Of a DNA stretch of 64,000 bases, positions 1 through 7,823 are shown in pieces. The translations under genes and the position numbers were made by a program. Every line of letters starts with the position of its first letter. Within the stretch, counting starts at the first letter, position 1. Where the stretch lies: positions 103,265 to 167,264 of the forward strand of contig JBBIKW010000009.1 of assembly GCA_037445225.1 (NCBI GenBank), read 5' to 3'. This DNA comes from M3007 sp037445225 (GTDB lineage Bacteria; Bacteroidota; Bacteroidia; Chitinophagales; Saprospiraceae). The notes under the pieces are model-generated. The model was not told the origin of the DNA and did no database searches. It saw only the letters and a list, made by a program, of their open reading frames with translations.

Positions 1-329
1 CCTTGCCCAAATCTGGGAAGAGCGCAGCTAACCCTTTTGCTGGTCTCTCGCTTCTTTTTCGCACAGTATTAAATCCAATAGTCCGTTTCAGTTTGAGCAG
101 CGATTTTGCCTAAAACACGGCCGGGTGATTTTTTTCCTACTTTCGGCTCACACCTGAACAAGCGAATCAATTTTGGTAAAAGTTTAGGTGCTTGAGTGGA
201 CTATCTAAACCTACGGCTTCTACCTCTTTTTGCCCTAAAATCTCAACGGACCATTGAAATTATCGCCCTCGGGTTGTTTTCCCTCAAAGGAAGGCGTATC
301 TTGAGGCGAAATATTAAAATCCTCTGATC
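1..329. other. Intergenic or upstream gene end, no gene identified
   Basis: No convincing gene was found. One forward frame reads nine residues (LAQIWEERS) and stops at 29-31, which could be the last residues of a gene starting outside the window, but this cannot be shown. A weak -7-like box (TATCTTG, 297-303) lies about 27 bases before the ATG at 330 and may drive the next gene. Confidence 0.4.
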
Positions 330-695
330 ATGGAAGAAAAGAACAAAATGGAAGAATTTTTCGACTCTGTGCGCGAGTTGGCCGAAGATGCAGCAGAAAA
401 ACTGCAAGAGGTTGGTGAAAAAGTAGGGGAAAAAGTCTCACCCCTCCTTGAAGCAGCAGAGGAAAAGCTGGAAGCCCTCAAAGATGTCGCAGAAGAACGC
501 ATCGAGGCGCTGAGCGAAAAGGCCGAAGCCATGGCTGCCGAGGCGCGCCGACAGGCCGAAGCAAAGGCCGCAGAGATACAGGCGGCAAAGGAAAAAATCG
601 CAGAGCACGAGGGCGGTGCGCTGGGTTACTTGACCGACAAAGCGAAGGAATTGCTGGGTAAAGAAGGCAAAGACTCTCCGCCACAAGACGCTTAG
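330..695 (+). CDS. Small amphipathic helical protein with 11-residue repeats
   Basis: 121 residues, no signal peptide or membrane segment, very rich in Glu, Lys and Ala. From about residue 17 it divides into roughly seven successive 11-residue units (for example LLEAAEEKLEA, LKDVAEERIEA, LSEKAEAMAAE), the pattern of apolipoprotein-like, group 3 LEA-like or YtxH-like surface-binding helices. The last 20 residues (YLTDKAKELLGKEG) also look helical. It stops with TAG, which shows TAG is a normal stop here. It is probably a cytoplasmic stress or membrane-surface-associated helix protein, but no specific function can be named. A second ATG lies six codons in (MEEFFDS), so the start is uncertain by a few residues. 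Confidence 0.75.
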   Translation: MEEKNKMEEFFDSVRELAEDAAEKLQEVGEKVGEKVSPLLEAAEEKLEALKDVAEERIEALSEKAEAMAAEARRQAEAKAAEIQAAKEKIAEHEGGALGYLTDKAKELLGKEGKDSPPQDA

Positions 696-749
696 GATAC
701 AGCCTCTCCGTCGCTGCTTCCGCTGAGTAAGCCAAGAGAGGCAGTTATC

Positions 750-757
750 TATTTTTG
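750..757 (+). promoter_or_regulatory. -7 promoter box TATTTTTG before udk
   Basis: Exact match to the Bacteroidota -7 element TAnnTTTG, 28 bases before the ATG of uridine kinase. A second, poorer match (CACCTTTG, 773-780) sits closer to the start. Confidence 0.55.
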
Positions 758-785
758 CCGCTCAAAAAAAGTCACCTTTGGCGGC

Positions 786-1409
786 ATGGCTATTCCTTTC
801 ACTATTGGTATCAGCGGCGGCAGCGGAAGTGGAAAGACCACCTTCGTCCAGCGCTTGCGCGAGCAATTCACCGCGGCGGAACTGTGCGTCCTTTCTCAGG
901 ACAACTACTACTGGCCGCGCGACCAACAACACGTCGACGAGCGCGGCGAGCGGAATTTTGACCTCCCTGAGTCGTTTAACAAGAAAGCCTTTCGCCAAGA
1001 CTTGGAGCGACTGCAGCGCGGAGAGCCCGTAGAACGCCTCGAGTACACTTATAACAACCCGCTGGCAACCCCACGCCTCATCTCGGTTCATCCCGCACCG
1101 ATCATCGTAGTAGAAGGCCTATTCGTCCTGCATTACAAAAAGATTGCCGCCTTGCTCGACCTCAAAATATTCATCAACACCAAGGAAAACCTCAAAGTGA
1201 TTCGGCGCATTTACCGCGACCAATTGGAGCGCAACTACCCCATCGAAGATGTCCTGTACAAGTACCAACACCACGTCATGCCGGCTTACGAGCGCTACAT
1301 CTTGCCCTATCGCGAAGAAGCCGACTTAGTCATCAACAATAACTACCACTTCGATCGGGCGCTCAACGTGTTGGTGGGCTTTATAAGGCACCGTCTTTCT
1401 CAAAAATGA
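786..1409 (+). CDS. udk: Uridine kinase
   Basis: 207 residues, the usual length of the family. It phosphorylates uridine and cytidine to UMP and CMP in pyrimidine salvage in the cytoplasm. The P-loop GGSGSGKT is at residues 11-18, followed by the QDNYYWPRDQQ stretch typical of nucleoside-binding Udk/PRK proteins. EYTYNNPLATP and VVEGLFVLHY are further family signatures, and the C-terminal half has the RRIYRDQLERNYPIEDVL stretch. It is monocistronic with its own -7 box and lies just upstream of tRNA-Leu. No anomalies. Confidence 0.95.
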   Translation: MAIPFTIGISGGSGSGKTTFVQRLREQFTAAELCVLSQDNYYWPRDQQHVDERGERNFDLPESFNKKAFRQDLERLQRGEPVERLEYTYNNPLATPRLISVHPAPIIVVEGLFVLHYKKIAALLDLKIFINTKENLKVIRRIYRDQLERNYPIEDVLYKYQHHVMPAYERYILPYREEADLVINNNYHFDRALNVLVGFIRHRLSQK

Positions 1410-1444
1410 GAAAAATCGCATGTTCACTTGTTGGAAAATACGCT

Positions 1445-1452
1445 TACCTTTG
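1445..1452 (+). promoter_or_regulatory. -7 promoter box TACCTTTG of tRNA-Leu
   Basis: Exact TAnnTTTG match ending 11 bases before the mature 5' end of tRNA-Leu. Because the tRNA end is fixed by structure, this box anchors where transcription starts relative to the element in this genome. Confidence 0.75.
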
Positions 1453-1463
1453 CGGGCACTTCG

Positions 1464-1547
1464 GGCCACGTGGCGGAATTGGTAGACGCGCTACTTTGAG
1501 GGGGTAGTGTCCGTAAGGACGTGCTGGTTCGACTCCAGTCGTGGTCA
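1464..1547 (+). tRNA. tRNA-Leu (anticodon GAG)
   Basis: 84 bases. The acceptor arm GGCCACG (1464-1470) pairs with CGTGGTC (1540-1546), with discriminator A at 1547. There is a D-arm with GCG/CGC, an anticodon stem CTACT/GGTAG around the loop TTGAGGG giving anticodon GAG, a long variable arm (GTCCGTAAGGAC region), and a T-arm GCTGG-TTCGACT-CCAGT. The long variable arm fits a class II leucine tRNA reading CUC/CUU. CCA is not encoded (CTA follows), so it must be added after transcription. Confidence 0.95.
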
Positions 1548-1558
1548 CTAAAAAATGC

Positions 1559-1595
1559 GAGTCGCCTCGAGTATTCGGGGCGGCTCCTGTTTTTT
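1559..1595 (+). terminator. Intrinsic terminator of tRNA-Leu
   Basis: Nine-pair stem GAGTCGCCT (1559-1567) with GGGCGGCTC (1578-1586), followed after CTG by a run of six T (1590-1595). It lies 12 bases after the tRNA and before the next promoter. Confidence 0.8.
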
Positions 1596-1634
1596 CGCAT
1601 AAGGGGGGAAGCAGGGCGTATCTAAGAGAGGCAC

Positions 1635-1642
1635 TACTTTTG
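1635..1642 (+). promoter_or_regulatory. -7 promoter box TACTTTTG
   Basis: Exact TAnnTTTG match 22 bases before the ATG at 1665. It supports that ATG over the in-frame TTG at 1650, because the leader would start just after the box. Confidence 0.65.
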
Positions 1643-1664
1643 CAGGATATTGGCATTTTCGGTC

Positions 1665-2858
1665 ATGGAGAGCAAAACTGCTGTCGAAACGCCTCCAGTG
1701 GTGAGCGCCCCTGTCTTGATAAAGGCGGCAAAAGCCCATGTTTTACACTTGTGGAACGAGCGCTACGATGGACGGCTGACCTTCCACAACTACGCACAGG
1801 CGGCCGAGGTGGCGGAACAGGTGGCCCTGTTGGCCCGCGAAGAGGGCGTTTCGAGCGACGTCGCTGAGGCGGCGCTGTTGGCGGCTTGGTTTTTCAACGC
1901 CGGCTACTTAGATAACCCCAAAGCGCCGGCAGATGCAGCCGGCATCCGCGCCGAGTTTTTCCTAATAAACCAGCGCTGCGCTCCCGACCTCATTCGCCGC
2001 GTGCGCCAATGTATTGCGGCTGCCTATGAAGAGGCACTCCCACCTTCGCAGGAAGCCATGCTTTTGCGCGACGCTATCGCCCTAACCGATTGGGGAAAAG
2101 GTGCTGAAGAGCGCCTCAAACTCTTGCGCTTGGAAGAGATGCTCCTGGAGGGAAAGACCTTTTCCGATGCCGAATGGGAACAACAAGTAGCCGAACGCCG
2201 CCAGCGCGTGCGCTTCTACACGGCCTACGCCAAGCGCCATTTCGAACCAATATTGGCCCTGCAAAAGGCCTCACCTCCGGAAAAATCGCCCAAATGCGAG
2301 CGCCCGCGCGAACGGTTTGAGCGGCTGGCGCGCCGACCGCTCCGATCCAGCATTCAAACCTATTTTCGCGCCAACTACGCCAACCACATCCGCCTCAGCG
2401 CCATAGCCGACAACAAGGCCCACATCATGATCAGCATCAACTCCATCCTATTGTCGGTGGCCATCTCCATGCTGACCTACCAAACGCTGACCGACCAGAA
2501 CCCGCTTTACGTGCTGCCCATCATCACTTTCTTGGTGACCAGCTTAGCCTCGCTCACGTTCGCCGTGCTCTCTTCGCGCCCGCGCGTAACGAGCGTCCTG
2601 CCCACTCCAGGCCGGATACCCAACCCCGTCTTCTTTGGCAGCTTTGTCCACTTGACGTTAGATCAATACGAAGAAGCCACCGACGCCATGCTGCGCGACG
2701 GACGGCTGCTCTTTGGCAACATGACGCGCGACCTATACTGCCTCGGCTTGGTGCTCGACAAAAAGTACCGACTGCTTACTTATTCCTATACGGTCTTCCT
2801 GATGGGCTTTGTCGCTACGGTAGGCGCCTTTTTGGGCGCTTACTTTCTGGGGGAGTGA
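1665..2858 (+). CDS. HD-like domain plus PycTM (DUF5706) membrane protein, HD residues lost
   Basis: 397 residues in two parts. Residues about 20-200 have the fold pattern of an HD phosphohydrolase, but the key sites are changed: the usual YHN.EH is FHNYAQ (40-45) and the usual WFHDTGY is WFFNAGY (75-81), so the HD pair and a metal-binding His are gone. Residues about 230-395 match the PycTM domain (DUF5706), with the HIRLSAIADNKAH motif, two membrane segments near 254-302, FFGSF, the TRDLY.LG.VL.KKYRLL motif and a third segment at 373-395. In Pycsar defence, PycTM effectors respond to cCMP or cUMP and disrupt the inner membrane. Many Bacteroidota carry HD-PycTM fusions without a cyclase, and no cyclase gene is seen here. 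The role is therefore open: a nucleotide-responsive membrane protein is an inference. Its end overlaps the convergent ATP-grasp locus by 19 bases. Confidence 0.85.
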   Translation: MESKTAVETPPVVSAPVLIKAAKAHVLHLWNERYDGRLTFHNYAQAAEVAEQVALLAREEGVSSDVAEAALLAAWFFNAGYLDNPKAPADAAGIRAEFFLINQRCAPDLIRRVRQCIAAAYEEALPPSQEAMLLRDAIALTDWGKGAEERLKLLRLEEMLLEGKTFSDAEWEQQVAERRQRVRFYTAYAKRHFEPILALQKASPPEKSPKCERPRERFERLARRPLRSSIQTYFRANYANHIRLSAIADNKAHIMISINSILLSVAISMLTYQTLTDQNPLYVLPIITFLVTSLASLTFAVLSSRPRVTSVLPTPGRIPNPVFFGSFVHLTLDQYEEATDAMLRDGRLLFGNMTRDLYCLGLVLDKKYRLLTYSYTVFLMGFVATVGAFLGAYFLGE

Positions 2859-4348
2859 GCCGTGGCAGCGAGGAGGGCCGCTTGCATCTTTTCCAAAAAC
2901 AACTGGGACCTTTGGCGCGCGGAGCCAATACACACGGCACCGAGCTTGCCGCATTGCGACAGGGCACCGATGAGGAGAAAGACGACTCCCTCCTGTATCG
3001 CTGCGTCGTAGTGAATGCCGTAGCAAACGGCTGTGTCCAGCAGGTCTTCGGGGGTTAGCCCCCTGTAGGCTTCGGAATAAAGGTTGTCGGTAGCGTAGTA
3101 ACAGCGCGTGCGGCCGTTAGGCATCCGGTATATGCCTGCGCCATAGTCGTAGTGGCCGTCTGTGAGAAATTGGAGCATCAAGAACGGATGCGTAGTGCCT
3201 CCTTTTCGAAGGTTTATCTCTATGGCGTAATGCTTCCACAGGCCATTGGGCTCTTTTACGGAGACAAAGTCGACGCTAAAACGGCCTACGACGCCTTCTT
3301 CGGCGAGCTGCTCTGCGATGCGATAGCCTATTTGTCCAATGGCGCCGGCATAGGTCGACCGAGCCGGAAAGGTGGCGCCCAAGTACACCTGTTGGTGGTG
3401 ACCGCCTAAAACCTGGGCGTGGGTAGACACGACCTCAATCTGCCGCAAGGGCGTGATACGGCACTGCACGGAAGGCGAGGTTTTTTCTACGCCGTCGATA
3501 AAGGCTTCTACGATCCCACCCATCTGGCGCATCTTTTCGGCGAAGAGGGCATAGGTCATGCCTTCGGCTACCCACTGCAAGCGGTCGCCCAAGTCGTCTT
3601 CCGACTGGGGCAGCCCGTACTTTTCATAAGAATACACGGCGTTGCCGTCGCCTGAAAAGCCGTCGTTGAGCTTCACCACTGCTTTTTTCAAGGGAGGGCT
3701 TTCGCCTTTCAGTTGCCGAAGTGCCTGAACGACGTCGCGCATATCGCGCAAGCCCTCGTAGCCCGCTGGCAGAAGCACTTCGGCTCTTCGAAAGATAGCT
3801 CGACTGCCCGCCTTGGTGCCCCAGTGGCTCAGCCAGTGCGGAGTCCCGTAGATGGGGATGCCCAGCTATACAGCCAATGCGTGTTCCATGGGCGTCACGT
3901 TAAACGCCACCATATGCGCTACATAACCAGCAGGTATGCTTTGCCGAATCCGTTCTATCAAGCGAGGGCGTTCCAAAATTTTTTCCGTTAGCGGGCGTGC
4001 AGAGGCATCGTAACAGCTGAGCAGCGTTAGGCGACGGCATGCGTGGGAGGAAGGAATACCCGGCAGCAGATGTAGGTAGTAATCCACAATAGACGCGTCT
4101 ACAGGGAGACTGGTGACGTAGACAAGATGGGTCCGCGGCATGCGGAGCAACATCAGTAGGCACAAAAGCCGCTCTTCGTAGTGGCTGATGCCCGCTATTT
4201 TGGCCAAAATCTCTTGGTCGAGCGTTTGGCTGGGGATAACCACCACCGTTTTTGGCGCCAATGGGTTGGGAAACTGGTGTTCAAACTGGCTCACCAGCTG
4301 GCCCTGCAACTGCTCAAAAAAGCCTTGACCTCCGATCTCTACCTGCAT
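2840..4348 (-). pseudogene. PGM1-type ATP-grasp peptide ligase interrupted by one in-frame TAG
   Basis: One continuous frame of about 502 codons, the normal length of PGM1-related ligases, broken only by TAG at 3866-3868. The part before the stop has family signatures (VVVIPSQTLDQEILAKI, HYEERLLCLLMLLRMPRT, YYLHLLPGIPSSHACRRLTL, TEKILERPRLIERIR, AFNVTPMEHALAV). Directly after the stop the frame resumes with LGIPIYG, WGTKAGSRAIFRRAEV, the ATP-grasp core (AVVKLNDGFSGDGNA, FSVDFVSV, AIEINLRKGGTTHPF) and the PGM1 C-terminal domain (GVVFLLIGALSQCGKLGAVCIG). Replacing TAG by CAG (Gln) would restore the gene. The family makes amide bonds using ATP; the Streptomyces member acts in pheganomycin synthesis, and the substrate here is unknown. 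The start is taken at MQVE (4348); an in-frame ATG at 4375 is also possible. It may be a true nonsense mutation or a base-call error. Confidence 0.82.
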
Positions 4349-4491
4349 TGTGCAGATATAAAAAACTGCCGACAAGTCTACGAGGCGCTCGAACTATAGC
4401 CACTGAGATGTGTTGGTACAGGCGATGACTTTTCGCAGGAGCTGCCGCAGCATCGCAAGCGAAGTAGGCACTTTCTGAAGGCGAAAACCCT

Positions 4492-4499
4492 TACCTTTG
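4492..4499 (+). promoter_or_regulatory. -7 promoter box TACCTTTG before the PspC gene
   Basis: Exact TAnnTTTG match 27 bases before the ATG at 4527. Confidence 0.65.
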
Positions 4500-4526
4500 T
4501 GAGAGAAAGACAAGCCCACCATTTCT

Positions 4527-4748
4527 ATGTTAAGTCATTGGCTTAAGGATTTGGTAGAGCGCCGTGCTTTCGGCGTTTGCCAGTATTTGGGCGAAAAGAT
4601 GTGCATTGCGCCGGCAGAAGTGCGTAAGTATTTCATTTATACGTCTTTCATCACGATGGGCTCACCCCTCATCGTATATTTAGTCATTGCTTTTTGGGTC
4701 AACATCCGCCGATATATACGGCGCGGCCAGAGCATTTTGTGGGAGTAA
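4527..4748 (+). CDS. Small PspC-domain membrane protein
   Basis: 73 residues. It resembles the short stand-alone PspC proteins of Bacteroidota: FGVCQYLGEKMCIAPAEVRK leads into YTSFITMGSPLIVYLVIAFW, a single strongly hydrophobic membrane segment (about residues 39-59), then a basic tail (RRYIRRGQ). PspC domains are linked to envelope stress sensing in other bacteria; whether this short form signals is not known. It is a single gene with its own promoter and a strong stem-loop after it. Confidence 0.85.
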   Translation: MLSHWLKDLVERRAFGVCQYLGEKMCIAPAEVRKYFIYTSFITMGSPLIVYLVIAFWVNIRRYIRRGQSILWE

Positions 4749-4764
4749 AGGGCTACGCCATTGG

Positions 4765-4802
4765 GTGCGCTGCCCGACAGAGGAGTGGATCGGGCAGCGC
4801 AC
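4765..4802. terminator. Bidirectional stem-loop between convergent genes
   Basis: Perfect 13-pair inverted repeat: GTGCGCTGCCCGA (4765-4777) and TCGGGCAGCGCAC (4790-4802), with a 12-base loop. It lies between the ends of the PspC gene (+) and the coiled-coil gene (-). There is no clear T run, so it may stop transcription or protect both 3' ends. Confidence 0.6.
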
Positions 4803-4814
4803 GACGAGGTGCTC

Positions 4815-7800
4815 TTATCGGTCGTTGCCGCCGGAGGAGCGCTGTTTGCGGATTTCCTCCTGTAGGCGCTGCAGCTCTGCTTGTGCTTTTTGAATGTCGG
4901 CTTGCAGGGCGCTCAGTTGTTGTTGTGCCCGGTCGAGTTCCTGTTGTTTTTGAGCGAGTTCTTGCTGTTTTTGTGCGATTTTCTGTTGCTCATCGCGGAT
5001 GCGCTGGCCAACTTCAGTTCGGATGCGAGCGATTTCAGCAGTGCTTTCTTCGCGGGCAGACTGGACGGCCAGGGCGGCTTCCTTTTGCGCAGTGGCGGCT
5101 TCTTCGGCAGCGCGCTTGCGAGCCGCTTCTATCTCGTCGGCGTATTGGCGGCGCTTTGCTTCGGCCTCTTTGCGGGCGTTGGCAATTTCTTGAGCGGTCT
5201 GATTGCGCGTCTCTTCTATTTCGCGACGGGCATGCTCTTGGGCCTCGCTGACCTCGCGGGCCAAGGCTGCCTTGCGCGCTTCGGCTTCGCGATTAGCCTG
5301 CGCGATAGCTTCTAAGGCCTGCTGCTTGGCGACGGCTACCTCTCGAGCCGCATTTTCCTTGGCCTTCGACACCTCGGCTGCGGCTTCTTCGCGGGCTTTA
5401 GCCACCGCTTCGGCGCTCTCTTGTCGGGCGCGGGCAGCGTTTTCGCGAGCGACCTTTACCTCTTCAGCAGACTGCTGATTGGCAGCGGCAATTTCTTGAG
5501 CGGCGCGCTCGCGAGCAGCAGCCACCTCGGTAGCTAGGCGCTGGCGCTCCTGAGCGGCGTTCTCCCGCGCTATGCGGATGCTGTCGGCTTCGGCGCTGCG
5601 GATGAGGGCAATGGCCTGTGCGCTCTGGCGCTTGGCCTCGGCAACGGCATTGGCCGCCTCTTGCTGCGCGCGCACAGCGGACTCTTTAGCGGCAGCGATC
5701 TCTTGCGCGGCGCGCTCACGGGCAGCCGCTACCTCCGCTGCTGCGCGCTCGCGCGATAGCTGCATCTCTTGAAGGGTACTCTGAGTCACCTGTTGTTGTT
5801 TCTGCTTGGCCTCTGCTATAGCTGCTGCCGCCTCTTGTTGAATCTGCTGTAGCCGCTGCTCGGCGGTCTGCTTAGAAGCGTTGATCTCTTCCACGTATTT
5901 GCGTTGGGCCTCTTCTGCCTGGGCGTTGACCGCTAAGACCCGCGCGCGCGCCTCCTCCTGTGCTTTGGCTATTTCTTGAGCGGCGCGCTCACGGGCGCGC
6001 TGCACCTCTTCGGCACTCTCCTGGCGAATGCGCGCCTCCTTTTCCTTGATAGCCGCAATGGCTTTGTTGGTCTCCTCCTGGATCTTAGCGATCTCGTCGG
6101 CCGCGCGCTGGCGGGCGGTTTGTACTGCAGCAGCGATAGAGTCGCGCTGGGCCTGGGCGCGGCTTTGGGCTTCGGCAATAGCTCGATTGGCCTCATCTTG
6201 GATTTGCTGCACGCTCTGAGCGGCGCGCTGGCGGCTTTCCGCTATCTCTTTGGCGATAGTCATCTTTTCTTGCTCGGCTTGTTCGCGCTGCAGCTGCACC
6301 TCGCGCCGAATGCGCTCGATTTCCTCCAAAGCGCGCTTTCTCGCCTCAGCCACCTCCAATGCGCTGGCTTCCTTTTGCTTGGCCACGCTCTCGCGCAAGT
6401 CGGCTAATTCAGCGGCGTTGTTCTGTTCCAAAAGAGACTTCTCTTCGGCCGCTTTGCGACGCGCCTCAGAGAGATCGTTGGCAATGCGCTGTTTTTCTAA
6501 GACGGCGTTCTCCCGCGCGCGGGCCACTTCATTAGCGGCTTCTTCCCGTATGCGGAGCACTTCATCGGCTGCAGTGCGCTTGGCCTCCTGGACGTCGTCC
6601 ACCGTCTTTTCTTTTTCTTGGGCAGCAAGTTGGCGCGCTTCGGCCACCATTCGGGCATTCTCCTCTCGAATGCGGCGTATCTCCGCCTCGGCGTTGGCGC
6701 GGGCCGTCGATACCTCGTCATTGTATTGAAGTTTAGCCTGCTCTAGCCGCTCTTTGATACGGGCGATCTCGGCAGCGGCATCGTCGCGCGCTTTTTTGAC
6801 CTCCTCCGCAGCCGTTAGGCGCGCCTTTTGGATTTCCTCCGCCGCCTTCCGGCGTTCTTCTTCGACGTTTAGCTGCAAGACCTGACTGACGGAGTCGGCG
6901 CGACTTCGGCTTTCGGCGATGGCGGCCTGTGCTTCGGCACGCGCCTTTTCGATCTCGGCCAAACTAGCTTTTCGGGCAGCGAGCACCTCGTCGGCGTATT
7001 CGCGCTTTTTCTGATTGGCCGCTTCACGGGCAGCCGCTACCTCTTGCTGGATTTGGAGCTTGATGGCCTCTGCGCGCTCGCGCTCCGCCTTGATTTCCGC
7101 GCGCACCTCTTCTTTTACCCTTTCTAAATCGCGACGCAAAGAGACCAGCTCTTCATCGGCAACCGGTGCGCCAGCAGAAGCCGGCCGAGTGGTCGTAGGA
7201 GCGTCGGCTGACGGTTTTCTCGATACTGGACCGCTGCTAACGGAAGGATTGCTGTTCTTACGCACTACTTCAGCTCCCGGCACATCCTTAACCGCACCCT
7301 CTTCTAAAACACTGTAAAAACAAGCGCACAGTTTCTGAAATTCACTTTGGCGATTTGGGTTGACCGTGAACTTGTACTTCTGGCGCTCGACAAAATTGAC
7401 GAAATGCACCTCAGTAATTAGAGTGGTGGCCAGCCATCGCACCGCATCTATGTCTAACCTTAGGTTGTTGCGATGCGTAGGTACATTTCCTGCCACAAGC
7501 TCTCCCAAGGAGACGAACTTATAAATGCGCTCTCGCCCGGTGGAGTCCACAAAGATGACTTGGTCATCCTGGTTGAGCTCAGTGCCCCCCACGGAAGTCA
7601 CGCGAGCGTAGATGCCTCTCTCGTCCGTAAAAAAGGCGATGCCGTAATTGTAACTGCCGCGCACTATCACCGTGGTGTTGTCGGTGCGGACAATTTGCAC
7701 GCCCGCCACCTTCTTGTTTTCCTTGATAAGCACCGAACAGTCTTGAGCAGGAAGGTATGTACTGCTAAAGAGACAAAAAAAAGCAAGGAGTACTTGTGTG

Positions 7801-7823
7801 CGAAGAAGAGTAAAAGATGCCAT
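4815..7823 (-). CDS. Exported 1002-residue coiled-coil protein with 40-residue superrepeats
   Basis: An N-terminal signal peptide (cleavage likely after STYLPAQ, about residue 27) is followed by a globular domain of about 150 residues (CSVLIKENKKVAG, YKFVSLGELVAG, FQKLCACFYSVLEEG) and a Pro/Ser/Thr-rich linker (about 185-222). The rest is Ala/Glu/Arg/Gln-rich coiled coil. From residue 294 to about 930 the coil follows a 40-residue period made of 11+11+18 residues; unit starts are 294, 334, 374, 414, 454, 494, 530, 570, 610, 650, 690, 730, 770, 810, 861 and 901. The last 60 residues switch to Gln-rich heptads (QKIAQKQQELAQKQQELD). The N-terminal domain was not recognised. It probably forms a long periplasmic or cell-surface rod. 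No partner gene is evident next to it. Confidence 0.85.
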   Translation of the reverse strand: MASFTLLRTQVLLAFFCLFSSTYLPAQDCSVLIKENKKVAGVQIVRTDNTTVIVRGSYNYGIAFFTDERGIYARVTSVGGTELNQDDQVIFVDSTGRERIYKFVSLGELVAGNVPTHRNNLRLDIDAVRWLATTLITEVHFVNFVERQKYKFTVNPNRQSEFQKLCACFYSVLEEGAVKDVPGAEVVRKNSNPSVSSGPVSRKPSADAPTTTRPASAGAPVADEELVSLRRDLERVKEEVRAEIKAERERAEAIKLQIQQEVAAAREAANQKKREYADEVLAARKASLAEIEKARAEAQAAIAESRSRADSVSQVLQLNVEEERRKAAEEIQKARLTAAEEVKKARDDAAAEIARIKERLEQAKLQYNDEVSTARANAEAEIRRIREENARMVAEARQLAAQEKEKTVDDVQEAKRTAADEVLRIREEAANEVARARENAVLEKQRIANDLSEARRKAAEEKSLLEQNNAAELADLRESVAKQKEASALEVAEARKRALEEIERIRREVQLQREQAEQEKMTIAKEIAESRQRAAQSVQQIQDEANRAIAEAQSRAQAQRDSIAAAVQTARQRAADEIAKIQEETNKAIAAIKEKEARIRQESAEEVQRARERAAQEIAKAQEEARARVLAVNAQAEEAQRKYVEEINASKQTAEQRLQQIQQEAAAAIAEAKQKQQQVTQSTLQEMQLSRERAAAEVAAARERAAQEIAAAKESAVRAQQEAANAVAEAKRQSAQAIALIRSAEADSIRIARENAAQERQRLATEVAAARERAAQEIAAANQQSAEEVKVARENAARARQESAEAVAKAREEAAAEVSKAKENAAREVAVAKQQALEAIAQANREAEARKAALAREVSEAQEHARREIEETRNQTAQEIANARKEAEAKRRQYADEIEAARKRAAEEAATAQKEAALAVQSAREESTAEIARIRTEVGQRIRDEQQKIAQKQQELAQKQQELDRAQQQLSALQADIQKAQAELQRLQEEIRKQRSSGGNDR
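5040..6944 (-). repeat. About 16 tandem 40-residue (120 bp) coiled-coil units
   Basis: Protein-level repeat inside the 1002-residue gene. Each unit begins A/S-R/K-x-x-A with a consensus near ARERAAQEIAA, followed by a second 11-mer and an 18-mer. One unit is four residues short (494 to 530) and one is eleven too long (810 to 861). DNA identity between units is only partial, so the period is held mostly at protein level. Confidence 0.8.

Noticed and set aside
2840..4348. TAG as an amino-acid codon (recoding)
   Set aside because: TAG ends other normal genes such as that at 330-695, and no suppressor context or downstream structure is seen.
1665..4375. A complete Pycsar defence system or biosynthetic cluster
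   Set aside because: No nucleotide cyclase gene is present and the PGM1-like ligase has no neighbouring biosynthetic genes, so no system can be claimed.
4815..7823. Long forward-strand readings through the coiled-coil gene (for example 5976-6407 and 6250-6729)
   Set aside because: These are rich in Ala, Ser, Arg and Leu because they are the complement of the Ala/Glu/Arg repeats, and lack any domain or start signal.
4815..7823. CRISPR-like or satellite repeats
   Set aside because: The repeats are protein-coding with diverged DNA and no spacer pattern; no direct-repeat and spacer array exists in the window.
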